Source: Deltaproteobacteria bacterium
GTDB taxonomy: Bacteria > Myxococcota > Myxococcia > Myxococcales > 40CM-4-68-19
Assembly (NCBI GenBank): GCA_005879315.1
Contig: VBLC01000061.1
Location: 1-64,000 of the forward strand
DNA length: 64,000 nucleotides
Reading direction: 5' to 3'
This document shows positions 24,968-33,089 of the stretch, piece by piece. The first letter of the stretch is position 1, and every line of letters begins with the position of its first letter. Both the position numbers and the translations under genes were made by a program. Below the pieces are notes generated by a model. The model was not told the origin of the DNA, made no database searches, and saw only the letters and a program-made list of their open reading frames with translations.

Positions 24968-25777
24968 CTATCGCTCCAGCTCGAACTCCGCGCGCCTCGC
25001 CTCGTCCATGAGGATGTTCCAGACGTGCTCGCGAAGCTGGGCAAAGCGCGGGGACGCCAGAGTTGCGCGAGTGCGCGGCCGCGGCAAGTCCACCTCGACG
25101 ATCTCGGCCACTCCGCTAGGCCGGCCCTTGAGCACGATCACCCGATCGCCCATCAGGACCGCCTCCTCGATGGAGTGGGTGACGAAGATCATCGAGGTGG
25201 GCCGCATCCGCCAGATGCGCAGCAGCTCGAACTGGAGGATCTCGCGCGTCTGCGCGTCGACGGAGGCGAAGGGCTCGTCCATCAAGAGCAGGTCGGGCTC
25301 GACGGCCAGCGCGCGCGCCAAGCCGCAGCGCTGCTGCATGCCGCCGGAGAGCTGATAGGGGTAGGCGTCCTCGAAGCCGGCGAGGCCGACGAGCTGGATG
25401 AAGTGCGGCACGCGCTCGCGGATCTCCGCTTTCGATGCGCCGGCGAGGTCGAGCCCGTAGGCGACGTTGCCGCGCACCGTCTTCCAGGGGAGGAGGCCGA
25501 AGTGCTGGAAGACCATCGCCGTCCTCGGCAGAGGGCCGTTGATCGGCTTGCCGTCCACCACGATCTCGCCCTCGCTCATGGGGATGAGTCCGTCGAGGCA
25601 GCGCAGGAAAGTGGTCTTGCCGCAGCCGCTGGGCCCGACCAGCGCTACGATTTCGCGCTGGCCGACGGAGAGATCGAGGCCGCGAAAGACCTGCAGCTCT
25701 CCGTAGCGCTTTCCCGCGCCCCTGACGGCGATGCGCGGCATCTCCCGGGGCTGGGTCACACCATCCGCGTCACTCAC
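24968..25777 (-). CDS. ABC transporter ATP-binding protein, SsuB/TauB type
   Basis: This 269 aa product contains Walker A GPSGCGKTT, a Q-loop (VFQHFGLLPW), signature LSGGMQQR, Walker B LLLMDEPF and the H-loop His (VTHSIEEA). It powers the two-permease, two-binding-protein importer. The start at GTG 25777 is preferred, but the ATG at 25741 is also possible. It begins 9 bp after the CMD-domain gene, so all six genes are likely one operon. Confidence 0.85.
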   Translation of the reverse strand: MSDADGVTQPREMPRIAVRGAGKRYGELQVFRGLDLSVGQREIVALVGPSGCGKTTFLRCLDGLIPMSEGEIVVDGKPINGPLPRTAMVFQHFGLLPWKTVRGNVAYGLDLAGASKAEIRERVPHFIQLVGLAGFEDAYPYQLSGGMQQRCGLARALAVEPDLLLMDEPFASVDAQTREILQFELLRIWRMRPTSMIFVTHSIEEAVLMGDRVIVLKGRPSGVAEIVEVDLPRPRTRATLASPRFAQLREHVWNILMDEARRAEFELER

Positions 25778-25785
25778 CCGCTCTC

Positions 25786-26427
25786 TCACTTGGCGACGGT
25801 CTGGCGCGCCCAGTAATCGGCGGATGCCTTGGTCCTGGCCAGGGACTCGGGGGTCTCGGTTCCCGGGGCCATCGAGGCCGACGTGCCGGCCAAAACCTGA
25901 TGATGCTCGATGTTGAGGGTCCGGAGCCACTTCTGCTGCCCTAGCGTGATGGCGACGAAGTAGCCCAACTCGACCAGCTCCGGCTCGCTGAAGTGCTGGT
26001 GCAGCCTCTCCCAGAGGGCGTCGTCGGTGTCCAGGCCCCAGACGATGGCGTCGGTGTAGGCGAGCGCTGCCTTCTCGCGCGGGCCGTAGCGCGGCGACTT
26101 CTCGAACTCGAGCAGCGCCAGGTAGTCCTCTTCCTTGAGCCCCGCCTTGGCCGACTTGATGGAGCGCTGGTTGCCGCAGTAGTCGCACTTCACCGACCGC
26201 GACACGTAGACCCGGCACAGTTCCTTGACGCTGTGGTCGAGCACGCCGTTGTGGAACACGTCGCGCCAGGTGTTGGCGAACGACCAGAAGACCGCGGGCA
26301 CCTGGGCTCGGATGGCCTGGCTCTCGGGGCGCGGGGTGCCCTCGCGGCGGCAGCGATCGAGCTCCTCCTTCATCTTCGGATCCTGGATCGTGTCCGGATC
26401 GACGTAGCGGATGCGCTGGTTGGGCAT
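25786..26427 (-). CDS. Carboxymuconolactone decarboxylase/AhpD-like protein
   Basis: This 213 aa all-helical protein contains the CMD core ending in VKCDYCGNQ (CxxC), though the usual downstream His is replaced by Asn-Gln. Such proteins act in alkylhydroperoxide reduction or protocatechuate breakdown. The start is set by the GGAGGG ribosome site 8 bp before ATG 26427. It heads the ABC importer operon and is divergent from the M24-family gene, with two LacI-type operator-like sites between them. Confidence 0.75.
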   Translation of the reverse strand: MPNQRIRYVDPDTIQDPKMKEELDRCRREGTPRPESQAIRAQVPAVFWSFANTWRDVFHNGVLDHSVKELCRVYVSRSVKCDYCGNQRSIKSAKAGLKEEDYLALLEFEKSPRYGPREKAALAYTDAIVWGLDTDDALWERLHQHFSEPELVELGYFVAITLGQQKWLRTLNIEHHQVLAGTSASMAPGTETPESLARTKASADYWARQTVAK

Positions 26428-26447
26428 GAAAACACCCTCCGAGAATT

Positions 26448-26459
26448 GCCAACGTTTGC
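26448..26459. promoter_or_regulatory. LacI-type operator-like site 1
   Basis: GCCAACGTTTGC is a near-palindrome around CG, one base from the ideal GCAAACGTTTGC. It lies in the divergent promoter region 21 bp upstream of the CMD gene start. See the related sites at 26525 and 32094. Confidence 0.45.
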
Positions 26460-26524
26460 GCCAAGAATCAGATCGAGTCAACAGCGTTTGACCCCGGCGT
26501 GCCGCCTGTGGAATGAGAAAGCGT

Positions 26525-26536
26525 GCAATCGTTTGC
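26525..26536. promoter_or_regulatory. LacI-type operator-like site 2
   Basis: GCAATCGTTTGC differs by one base from the perfect palindrome GCAATCGATTGC found beside the LacI-family gene (32094-32105). It sits 24 bp upstream of the M24-family start. Confidence 0.55.
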
Positions 26537-26560
26537 CGAGACGCGACCAGGGAGCTGAAC

Positions 26561-27871
26561 ATGGCCAGCGAGCCAAAGGCCATCACGCGCGACATGGTGC
26601 TGGAGAGCGAGGCGCTCAAGCCCGGCTACAACTGGAGCCGGCAGATCCCGGCGCCGGGCCATTCCAGCGTGGACTTCGAGGAGCGGGTCAATTTCCCCCG
26701 CCTGCACGACTACCGACTCGCCCGCGCGCGCAAGGCGCTGCAGGGCTCGGGGCTGGGCGCGATCCTCTGCTTCGACAACAACAACATCCGCTATCTCACC
26801 AGCACTGTGATCGGCGAGTGGTCGCGCGACAAGATGTGCCGTTTCGCGCTCCTCACTGGCAACGGCGAGCCCTGGCTGTGGGACTTCGGGTCCGCCGCCG
26901 TGCATCACCGTTTCTACGCGCCCTGGCTGCCCAAGGACCATTGCCTGGCGGGGATGGTGGGCCTGCGCGGCTCGGTGGCCCCAGAAGTGGGGCTGTTCAA
27001 GCGCGCTGCCGGCGAGATCAAAGCCATCCTCAAGGAGCAGGGCGTGGCCGGCATGCCCATCGGCCTGGACATCGCGGAATTGCCGCTCGTCTTCGCGCTG
27101 CAGGAGGCGGGACTGGAAGTGCGCGACGGCCAACAGACCATGCTCGACGCGAGGCAGATCAAGAACGTCGACGAGATCGTCCTGCTCAACATGTCGGCGG
27201 CGATGGTGGACGGCGTCTACCAGGTGATCGCCGAGGCGCTCAAGCCGGGAGTGCGCGAGTGCGACATCGTCGCGCTCGCCAACAAGACGCTCTACCAGAT
27301 GGGCTCCGACGACGTGGAGGGCATCAACGCCATCGCCGGCGAGCGCTGCATGCCCCACCCGCACAACTTCACCGACCGCATCATCCGGCCCGGCGACCAG
27401 GCCTTCTTCGACATCATCCAGTCGTTCACCGGCTACCGCACCTGCTACTACCGGACCTTCAACGTGGGCCGCGCGACGTCCGCGCAAAGAGACGCCTACA
27501 AGAAGGCGCGCGAGTGGATGGACGCCGCCATCGCGCTCGTCAAGCCTGGAGTCACCACCGACAGGATCGCCAAGGTCTGGCCGAAGGCGGAGGAGTTCGG
27601 CTTCGCCAGCGAGATGGAGGCGTTCGCGCTCCAGTTCGGCCACGGCCTCGGCCTCGCGCTGCACGAGCGGCCGATCATCAGCAGGCTGGTCTCCTTCGAG
27701 AAGCCGATGGCCATCGAGGAGGGCATGGTGTTCGCGCTGGAGACCTACTGCCCGGCCAAGGACGGCCACTCCGCCGCGCGCATCGAGGAGGAAGTGGTGG
27801 TCACTGGGAACGGCTGCCGGGTGATCACGCTCTTTCCCGCCGAGGAGTTGTTCGTGACAAACCCTTATTAA
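26561..27871 (+). CDS. M24-family (creatinase/Xaa-Pro dipeptidase fold), DddP-like enzyme
   Basis: The product is 436 aa. An N-terminal creatinase domain (about 40-190) precedes the pita-bread M24 domain. Metal-site residues are seen at FFDIIQSF (first Asp), GHGLGLALHE (His), ALETYCPAKDGHS (Glu) and the final EEEVVV (Glu). The second Asp of the usual SDxTRTF motif is Cys (YRTCYYRTF). The overall arrangement resembles DddP (DMSP lyase) and related non-peptidase members more than true prolidases. The ATG at 26561 has an AGGGAG ribosome site. Context (2-oxo-acid dehydrogenase, importer) suggests small-molecule cleavage. Confidence 0.7.
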   Translation: MASEPKAITRDMVLESEALKPGYNWSRQIPAPGHSSVDFEERVNFPRLHDYRLARARKALQGSGLGAILCFDNNNIRYLTSTVIGEWSRDKMCRFALLTGNGEPWLWDFGSAAVHHRFYAPWLPKDHCLAGMVGLRGSVAPEVGLFKRAAGEIKAILKEQGVAGMPIGLDIAELPLVFALQEAGLEVRDGQQTMLDARQIKNVDEIVLLNMSAAMVDGVYQVIAEALKPGVRECDIVALANKTLYQMGSDDVEGINAIAGERCMPHPHNFTDRIIRPGDQAFFDIIQSFTGYRTCYYRTFNVGRATSAQRDAYKKAREWMDAAIALVKPGVTTDRIAKVWPKAEEFGFASEMEAFALQFGHGLGLALHERPIISRLVSFEKPMAIEEGMVFALETYCPAKDGHSAARIEEEVVVTGNGCRVITLFPAEELFVTNPY

Positions 27872-27926
27872 CCCCACTGCCAGGTCAAATTGATCCTTGT
27901 ACCTTCGATGTGAAGTTCTTCGATCC

Positions 27927-27970
27927 GGCGCCTTTCGGCGCCTCCACCAAGGGGGGAGCTCGCTCCCCCC
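27927..27970. terminator. Double hairpin spacer
   Basis: GGCGCC-TTTC-GGCGCC (27927-27942) is followed by a 9 bp stem GGGGGGAGC-TC-GCTCCCCCC (27951-27970). It lies in the 156 bp gap between the M24 gene and the E1 alpha gene. It may terminate or attenuate transcription, or be a dispersed extragenic palindrome. Confidence 0.5.
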
Positions 27971-28027
27971 TGGACCCCCCAAAATCCCACGGTCAGCAGA
28001 GTTGAGCGCTGTGAGTAGAGGAGCTTG

Positions 28028-29020
28028 ATGGCGTCCGACGATATCGACCGCTCCACGCGGCTCGCGCTCTACCGATCGCAGATCGAGATCCGGCTGCTGG
28101 AGAAGCGGGCTTACGAACTCTTCCTGCAGAACCTGATCAAGGGCACCAGCCACCTGTCGCTCGGGCAGGAGGCGGTGGCGGCGGGCTTCGCGGTCGCCAT
28201 GCGGCCCGACGACTATACCTACTGCACGTACCGCGGACACTCGCACACGCTGGCGCGCGGCGCGCCGATGCTCGGCGTGCTCGGGGAATTGATGGGCCGC
28301 CGCTGCGGGCTGATGGGCGGCAAGGGCGGCTCGATGCACCTGACCAGCGTGGCGCACGGCGTGATGGGCTCCTACGCCATCGTCGGCGCGCACCTGCCCG
28401 TCGCCGCCGGCGCCGCCTGGTCGGCGCAGCTGCGCGGCAGCGGGCAGGTCTCGCTGTGCTTCTTCGGCGATGGGACCTGCAACATCGGCGCTTTTCACGA
28501 GGCTCTCAACTTCGCCGCGGTCTGGAAGCTGCCGGTGATCTTCGTCTGCGAGAACAACCAGTACATGGAATACACGCCCATCCGCAGCGTGACCGCGGTC
28601 GAGCATCCCGCTGCCGATCGGGCCGCCGCTTACGGCCTCGAGCGCATCGTCGTCGACGGCAACGACGCCGACGCGGTCTACCGCAAGGCGCGCGAGTCGA
28701 TCGACAAGGCGCGCGGCGGAGGCGGGCCTTCGTTGATCGAGGCCATGACCTATCGCACCAGCGGCCATTCCCGCGCCGATCCCGCCAAGTACCGGCCGCC
28801 GGGAGAGCTGGAGGAGTGGACCAAGCGCGACCCGATCGCCCTCTACCGCGCCCGCCTGCTCGAGCTGGGCTTCGAGGAAAGCGAGCTGCGCGCCATGGAC
28901 TCTGCCGTGCAGCGGGCAGTAGACGAAGCGACCGAAGGAGCAAAGGCCTCGCCGACTCCGCCCCTGGAGGTCATCGACAAGGACGTCTGGGCCGACGGAG
29001 GCTCGTCGTGGCGGAACTGA
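28028..29020 (+). CDS. 2-oxo-acid/acetoin dehydrogenase E1 alpha subunit
   Basis: This 330 aa thiamine-diphosphate enzyme subunit has the TPP motif GDGTCNIGAFHEALNFAAVWKLP and the phosphorylation-loop-like YRTSGHSRADP. GHSHTLARG and the GGKGGSMH segment are typical of AcoA/PdhA. With E1 beta it decarboxylates a 2-oxo acid (or cleaves acetoin) and passes the acyl group to E2 lipoate. It overlaps the E1 beta gene by 13 bp. No E3 gene is present here. Confidence 0.9.
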   Translation: MASDDIDRSTRLALYRSQIEIRLLEKRAYELFLQNLIKGTSHLSLGQEAVAAGFAVAMRPDDYTYCTYRGHSHTLARGAPMLGVLGELMGRRCGLMGGKGGSMHLTSVAHGVMGSYAIVGAHLPVAAGAAWSAQLRGSGQVSLCFFGDGTCNIGAFHEALNFAAVWKLPVIFVCENNQYMEYTPIRSVTAVEHPAADRAAAYGLERIVVDGNDADAVYRKARESIDKARGGGGPSLIEAMTYRTSGHSRADPAKYRPPGELEEWTKRDPIALYRARLLELGFEESELRAMDSAVQRAVDEATEGAKASPTPPLEVIDKDVWADGGSSWRN

Positions 29021-29982
29021 CCTACCGCGAGGCGGTGGCGGCGGGCATCGCGCAGGAGATGGAGCGCGACGAGCGCGTCGTCTTCCTCGGCGAGGACGTG
29101 GCCGCGGCGGGCGGGGTCTTCAAGACCACCGTCGGGCTGCTGGAGAAATTCGGTCCCTGCCGCGTGCGCGACACGCCCATCTCCGAGCAGGCCATCGTCG
29201 GCGCCGCCATGGGTGCGGCGATGACGGGCCTCAGGCCCATCGCCGAGATCATGTTCTCCGACTTCTTCGGCGTCTCCTGGGACATGATCGCGAACGAGAT
29301 CGCCAAGGCGCGCTACATGTGCGCCGGGCAGTTGGCGCTGCCGCTCGTCATCCGCACCGCCAACGGGTCGGGCTCGCGCTTCGGCGCGCAGCATTCGCAG
29401 AGCGTGGAGAACTGGGTCATGGCGGTGCCGGGCCTGAAAGTAGTGGCGCCTTCCAATCCCGCCGACGTGAAGGGCCTGCTCGCCGCGGCCGTGCGCGATC
29501 CGGACCCGGTCATCTTTTTCGAGCACAAGGGGCTCTACGCCACCAAGGGCGAAGTGCCCGACGGCGAGCACGTCGATCGGCTGGGCACCGCCAAAGTCCT
29601 GCGCCAGGGCAGCGACGTCACCATCGTCGCGCTCGCCGCCATGGTTCCGCGCGCGCTGCAGGCCGCACAGCGGCTGGAGAAGGAGGGCATCTCGGCGACG
29701 GTCGTCGATCTGCGCTCGCTCGTGCCGCTCGACACGAAGACGCTCCTCGTTGAGACGAAGAAGACCGGGCGCCTCTACACGGTGGAGGAGAACCCGCGCC
29801 TCTGCGGCTGGGGGGCGGAGATCGCTTCCATCGTCGCGGAGGAGGCCTTCTACGATCTGGACGGGCCCATCGTGCGCATCACCACGCCGCACGTGCCCCT
29901 GCCGGCGGCGGACGAGCTGGAGGACAACACGGTGCCCACCGTCGAGCGCATCGTCGAGACGGTGCGGAGGACCGCCGGCTGA
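29008..29982 (+). CDS. 2-oxo-acid/acetoin dehydrogenase E1 beta subunit
   Basis: The product is 324 aa from GTG 29008, with the transketolase pyrimidine-binding domain (FLGEDVAAAGGVFKTTVGL; DTPISEQAIVGAAMGAA) and the C-terminal transketolase domain (VVDLRSLVPLDTKTLL). The H of the SGSRFGAQHSQS segment is the usual catalytic region. It forms the alpha2-beta2 E1 with the preceding gene. Its stop shares a base with the E2 start (TGATG). Confidence 0.9.
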   Translation: MAELTYREAVAAGIAQEMERDERVVFLGEDVAAAGGVFKTTVGLLEKFGPCRVRDTPISEQAIVGAAMGAAMTGLRPIAEIMFSDFFGVSWDMIANEIAKARYMCAGQLALPLVIRTANGSGSRFGAQHSQSVENWVMAVPGLKVVAPSNPADVKGLLAAAVRDPDPVIFFEHKGLYATKGEVPDGEHVDRLGTAKVLRQGSDVTIVALAAMVPRALQAAQRLEKEGISATVVDLRSLVPLDTKTLLVETKKTGRLYTVEENPRLCGWGAEIASIVAEEAFYDLDGPIVRITTPHVPLPAADELEDNTVPTVERIVETVRRTAG

Positions 29983-31043
29983 TGGACGTGGTGATGCCCC
30001 AACTGGGCGAGACGGTGAAGGAAGGGACCGTCACTGCCTGGCACAAGAAAGCCGGCGACAAGGTGCAGGCCGGCGAGCGGCTCTTCGAGGTGACCACCGA
30101 CAAAGTGGACACCGAGATTCCCGCGGCGGCCTCGGGGGTGCTGGCGCAGATTCTCGTCGCCGAGGGCGAGACGGTCCCCGTCGGCGCGCGGCTGGCGGTC
30201 ATCGAGGAGGCAGGCGGCGCGGCGGCGGAAGAGCCGAGGCTCTCCCCGGTCGTGCGGAAGCTGCTCGACGAGCACGGGCTCGAGCCGGCGCAGATCCGCG
30301 GCACCGGAACGGACGGGCGCATCACCCGCCGCGACGTGCTCGAACACGTCGGGCGGCAACAGGCGCCTGCGACGGACGAGCCCCGCGGCGTGGCGCTGAG
30401 CAGGATCCGCAAGCGCACCGCCGAGCAGATGGCGCTCTCCTGGCGGACCATCCCGCACGTGCTCCAGGCGATCGAGGTGGACTTTCACGCCGTGGAGCAG
30501 GCGCGCGGGACGCTCACTTACCTGCCCTTCGTCGCCAGCGCGGTGTGCAAGGCCCTGGTGGAGTTTCCCGCCGTCAACGCCAGTTTCGCAGGCGATTCGC
30601 TGCTCCTCTACCGGCGGGTGAACCTCGGCATCGCCGTCGACCTGGGCGAGGAGGGGCTCATCGTCCCGGTGGTGAAGGACGCGGCGCAGAAGAAGCTGCC
30701 CGAGCTCGCGCGTGCGATACAGGCGCTCTCCGAGAAGGCCCGCGCCGGCCGCCTGCTGCCCGACGACGTCACCGAGGGGACCTACACGATTTCCAACCCG
30801 GGAAGATTCGGCACGCTGCTGACCGCCCCCATCATCAACCCGCCGCAGGTCGCCATTCTCTCCACGGATGCGGTGGTGAGGAAGCCCGTCGTCGTGGGCG
30901 ATGCCGTCGTTGTCCGCCCGGTGGGCGTGCTGGCGCAGTCGTTCGATCACCGCGCCTTCGACGGCGCCTACTCGGCCGCCTTCCTCCGGCGGGTCAAGCA
31001 GATCCTCGAGAGCGAGAACTGGTCCGCGGCGCTCGCCCGGTAG
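29982..31043 (+). CDS. Dihydrolipoyl acyltransferase E2
   Basis: The product is 353 aa. A single lipoyl domain (1-75) has Lys41 in TTDKVDTE, followed by a peripheral-subunit-binding domain (SPVVRKLLDEHGLEPAQIRGTGTDGRITRRDV) and a catalytic domain ending in SFDHRAFDGAYSAAF with the DHRxxDG active site. It is shorter than most E2 proteins because linkers are brief. The 3' end overlaps the convergent LacI gene by 50 bp. Substrate (pyruvate, branched-chain or acetoin-derived) cannot be fixed from sequence. Confidence 0.9.
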   Translation: MDVVMPQLGETVKEGTVTAWHKKAGDKVQAGERLFEVTTDKVDTEIPAAASGVLAQILVAEGETVPVGARLAVIEEAGGAAAEEPRLSPVVRKLLDEHGLEPAQIRGTGTDGRITRRDVLEHVGRQQAPATDEPRGVALSRIRKRTAEQMALSWRTIPHVLQAIEVDFHAVEQARGTLTYLPFVASAVCKALVEFPAVNASFAGDSLLLYRRVNLGIAVDLGEEGLIVPVVKDAAQKKLPELARAIQALSEKARAGRLLPDDVTEGTYTISNPGRFGTLLTAPIINPPQVAILSTDAVVRKPVVVGDAVVVRPVGVLAQSFDHRAFDGAYSAAFLRRVKQILESENWSAALAR

Positions 31044-32046
31044 AGTCGCGCACCACCAGCTCTGGCCGAAGCGTGACGTGCTCGATGGGCGCGTGCGGAT
31101 CGCGCAGCCGCGCCAGCAGCATGCGCGCCGCCTGTGCGCCCATCTGGTAGTGGGGAATGCGGACGGTGGTGAGGGGCGGCCGGAGCTTGTCGACGAACGG
31201 CATGTCGTTGAAGCCGGTCACCGCCACCTCCCGTCCGGCGCGCAGGCCCAGCTCGTGGAGCGCATCGTAGCAGCCGACCGCAAGCAGGTCGTTCGCCGCC
31301 ACCACCGCCGTGAAGCGCCGGTTGCCCGCCCGCAGCCCGAGGAAGACGCGGCGGCCCTCGGTCTCGTTGAAGGAAGAGCAGAGACCGATCAACCGCGGGT
31401 CGGCCTTGAGCCCCACCTCCTTCATCGCTTTGATGAAGCCGCGGTGGCGGGTGAAGCCGGTGGAGAGGTCGAGCGGTCCCGCCAGATGGGCGATGCGGGC
31501 GTGCCCGCAGCGGGCCATGTGCGCCACCGCCAGCTCCATGCCGAACTCGTCGTCGTTGACCACCGAGGAGACCTCGCCGCTGGCCACGGTGCGGTTGATG
31601 AGCACCAGGGGGATCTCCTCGGCGAGACAGCGCTGCACCAGCGGATCGCGCCGCCGGGCAGTGGCCATGATCAGCCCGTCCACGCGCCGGCCGATCATGT
31701 TCTCCAGAATCACGCGCTCGCGCTGCTCGTCGTTGTCGGTGTTGGCGAGAACCGCCGTGTAGCCGGCCGCGCCGAGCGCATCCTCGATGCCGCGGATGAT
31801 GGGCGGAAAGACCGGGTTCGTGATGTCGGGGATCAGCACGCCGATGATGCGCGAGCGGTTCGTCTTCAGGAGGTAGGCGATGGGATTGGGCTGATAGCCG
31901 AGCGCACGCGCGGTTCGGGCCACGCGCCGGGCGATGTCCTCGGTGATCATCTCCCGCGTCTGCGGATTGAGCGCGCGCGAAGCAGTCGAAGGATGGACGC
32001 CCGCCCGCCGGGCCACGTCGCGGAGCGTGACACGCCGGGTGGCCAT
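30994..32046 (-). CDS. LacI-family transcriptional regulator
   Basis: The product is 350 aa. The N-terminal helix-turn-helix is TLRDVARRAGVHPSTASRALN with a hinge helix (ARALGYQPNPIAYLLKT), followed by a periplasmic-binding-like effector domain (IIGVLIPDITNPVFPPIIRG, ending PELVVRDSTG). The start is ATG 32046; an upstream in-frame ATG at 32097 is disfavoured. A perfect palindromic operator lies 47 bp upstream and similar sites lie at 26448 and 26525, so it probably represses itself, the 32124 operon and the M24/CMD divergon. Confidence 0.9.
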   Translation of the reverse strand: MATRRVTLRDVARRAGVHPSTASRALNPQTREMITEDIARRVARTARALGYQPNPIAYLLKTNRSRIIGVLIPDITNPVFPPIIRGIEDALGAAGYTAVLANTDNDEQRERVILENMIGRRVDGLIMATARRRDPLVQRCLAEEIPLVLINRTVASGEVSSVVNDDEFGMELAVAHMARCGHARIAHLAGPLDLSTGFTRHRGFIKAMKEVGLKADPRLIGLCSSFNETEGRRVFLGLRAGNRRFTAVVAANDLLAVGCYDALHELGLRAGREVAVTGFNDMPFVDKLRPPLTTVRIPHYQMGAQAARMLLARLRDPHAPIEHVTLRPELVVRDSTGRAPRTSSRSRGSA

Positions 32047-32093
32047 GCATCCATCTTGCCCGATCCAGAAGCGCCGGCTATAAGCTTTTTTAT

Positions 32094-32105
32094 GCAATCG
32101 ATTGC
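32094..32105. promoter_or_regulatory. LacI-family operator, perfect palindrome
   Basis: GCAATCGATTGC, with a central CG as in most LacI-family operators, lies between the divergent lacI-type gene (start 32046) and the dehydrogenase gene (start 32124). Close matches occur at 26525-26536 and 26448-26459. Confidence 0.65.
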
Positions 32106-32123
32106 GCCACTCGGGAGAAGCGA

Positions 32124-33086
32124 ATGACGGGTGATCTGCGCCAGCACAAGATCGGCTGGATCGGTACCGGGCGCATGGGATTCTCCATGGCCGCGCGCCT
32201 GCTCAAACAGGGAGCGCAGGTCGCCGTGTACAACCGCACCCGAGCCAAGGCGGAGCCGCTCGCGCCGCTGGGCGCGCAGCTCGCCGACTCCCCGGCAGCG
32301 CTGGCGGACCGCGACATCGTCTTCACCATGGTGGCCGGTTCCGACGATCTGCTCGAGGTGGTGAGCGGGCCCCAGGGCCTGCTCTCCCGCACCGGGCGCG
32401 CGCCGAAAATCCTCATCGACTGCTCGACGGTCTCGCAGGAAGCATCGGCCCAAGCGCGCGGCGCTGCGGCGGTAGCGAGGTGCGCCATGCTGGCCGCTCC
32501 GGTGAGCGGCAACGCCAAGGTGGTCAAGGCGGGACGGCTCAGCCTGGTGGTGTCCGGCAGCAAGGATGCCTATGACGAGGCGCTGCCCTATCTCGAGTCG
32601 CTGGGCGAGGGCGTGAGCTACGTGGGCGAGGGCGAGCTCTCGCGCATCGTCAAGATCTGCCACAACGTCTTCCTCGGTGTGGTGACGCAATCGCTCGCCG
32701 AGATCACCGTGCTGGCGGAGAAGGCCGGCGTGCCCCGCCATGCCTTCCTCGACTTCATCAACAAGAGTGTGATGGGCTCTACCTTCAGCCGCTACAAAAC
32801 GCCTGCCTTCGTCAACCTGGATTTCGCGCCCACCTTCACGCCGGTGCTCCTGCGCAAGGACCTCGACCTGGGCCTGGCCGCCGCGCGCAAGCACGAGGTG
32901 CCGATGCCGCTCGCAGCCGCGGTTCGCGAGCTGGTGCAGGCGCTGATCGGCAACGGTTATGTCGATTGCGACTTCGGCGCGCTGCTGCAGCTGGAGGCCA
33001 AGGCGGCGCGGCTCGAGCTGCGGAGCGAGAACGTCGCGGTCAGCGATGGGCTCTCGGGCGCGGCCCTGCGCACGGACGCGGCCTGA
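32124..33086 (+). CDS. 3-hydroxyisobutyrate dehydrogenase-family enzyme
   Basis: This 320 aa beta-hydroxyacid dehydrogenase has the NAD(P) motif GWIGTGRMG, the substrate-binding segment AAPVSGNAKVVKAG (usually DAPVSGG) and the catalytic Lys in VKICHNVFLG. The family oxidises 3-hydroxyisobutyrate, tartronate semialdehyde or similar. A ~30 aa C-terminal extension is unusual. It is followed 3 bp later by an alcohol dehydrogenase, and the operator at 32094 puts both under LacI control. Confidence 0.85.
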   Translation: MTGDLRQHKIGWIGTGRMGFSMAARLLKQGAQVAVYNRTRAKAEPLAPLGAQLADSPAALADRDIVFTMVAGSDDLLEVVSGPQGLLSRTGRAPKILIDCSTVSQEASAQARGAAAVARCAMLAAPVSGNAKVVKAGRLSLVVSGSKDAYDEALPYLESLGEGVSYVGEGELSRIVKICHNVFLGVVTQSLAEITVLAEKAGVPRHAFLDFINKSVMGSTFSRYKTPAFVNLDFAPTFTPVLLRKDLDLGLAAARKHEVPMPLAAAVRELVQALIGNGYVDCDFGALLQLEAKAARLELRSENVAVSDGLSGAALRTDAA

Positions 33087-33089
33087 GCC

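Noticed and set aside
27951-27970. Classical Rho-independent terminator
   Set aside because: The stem is strong but no run of T follows; listed only as a hairpin spacer.
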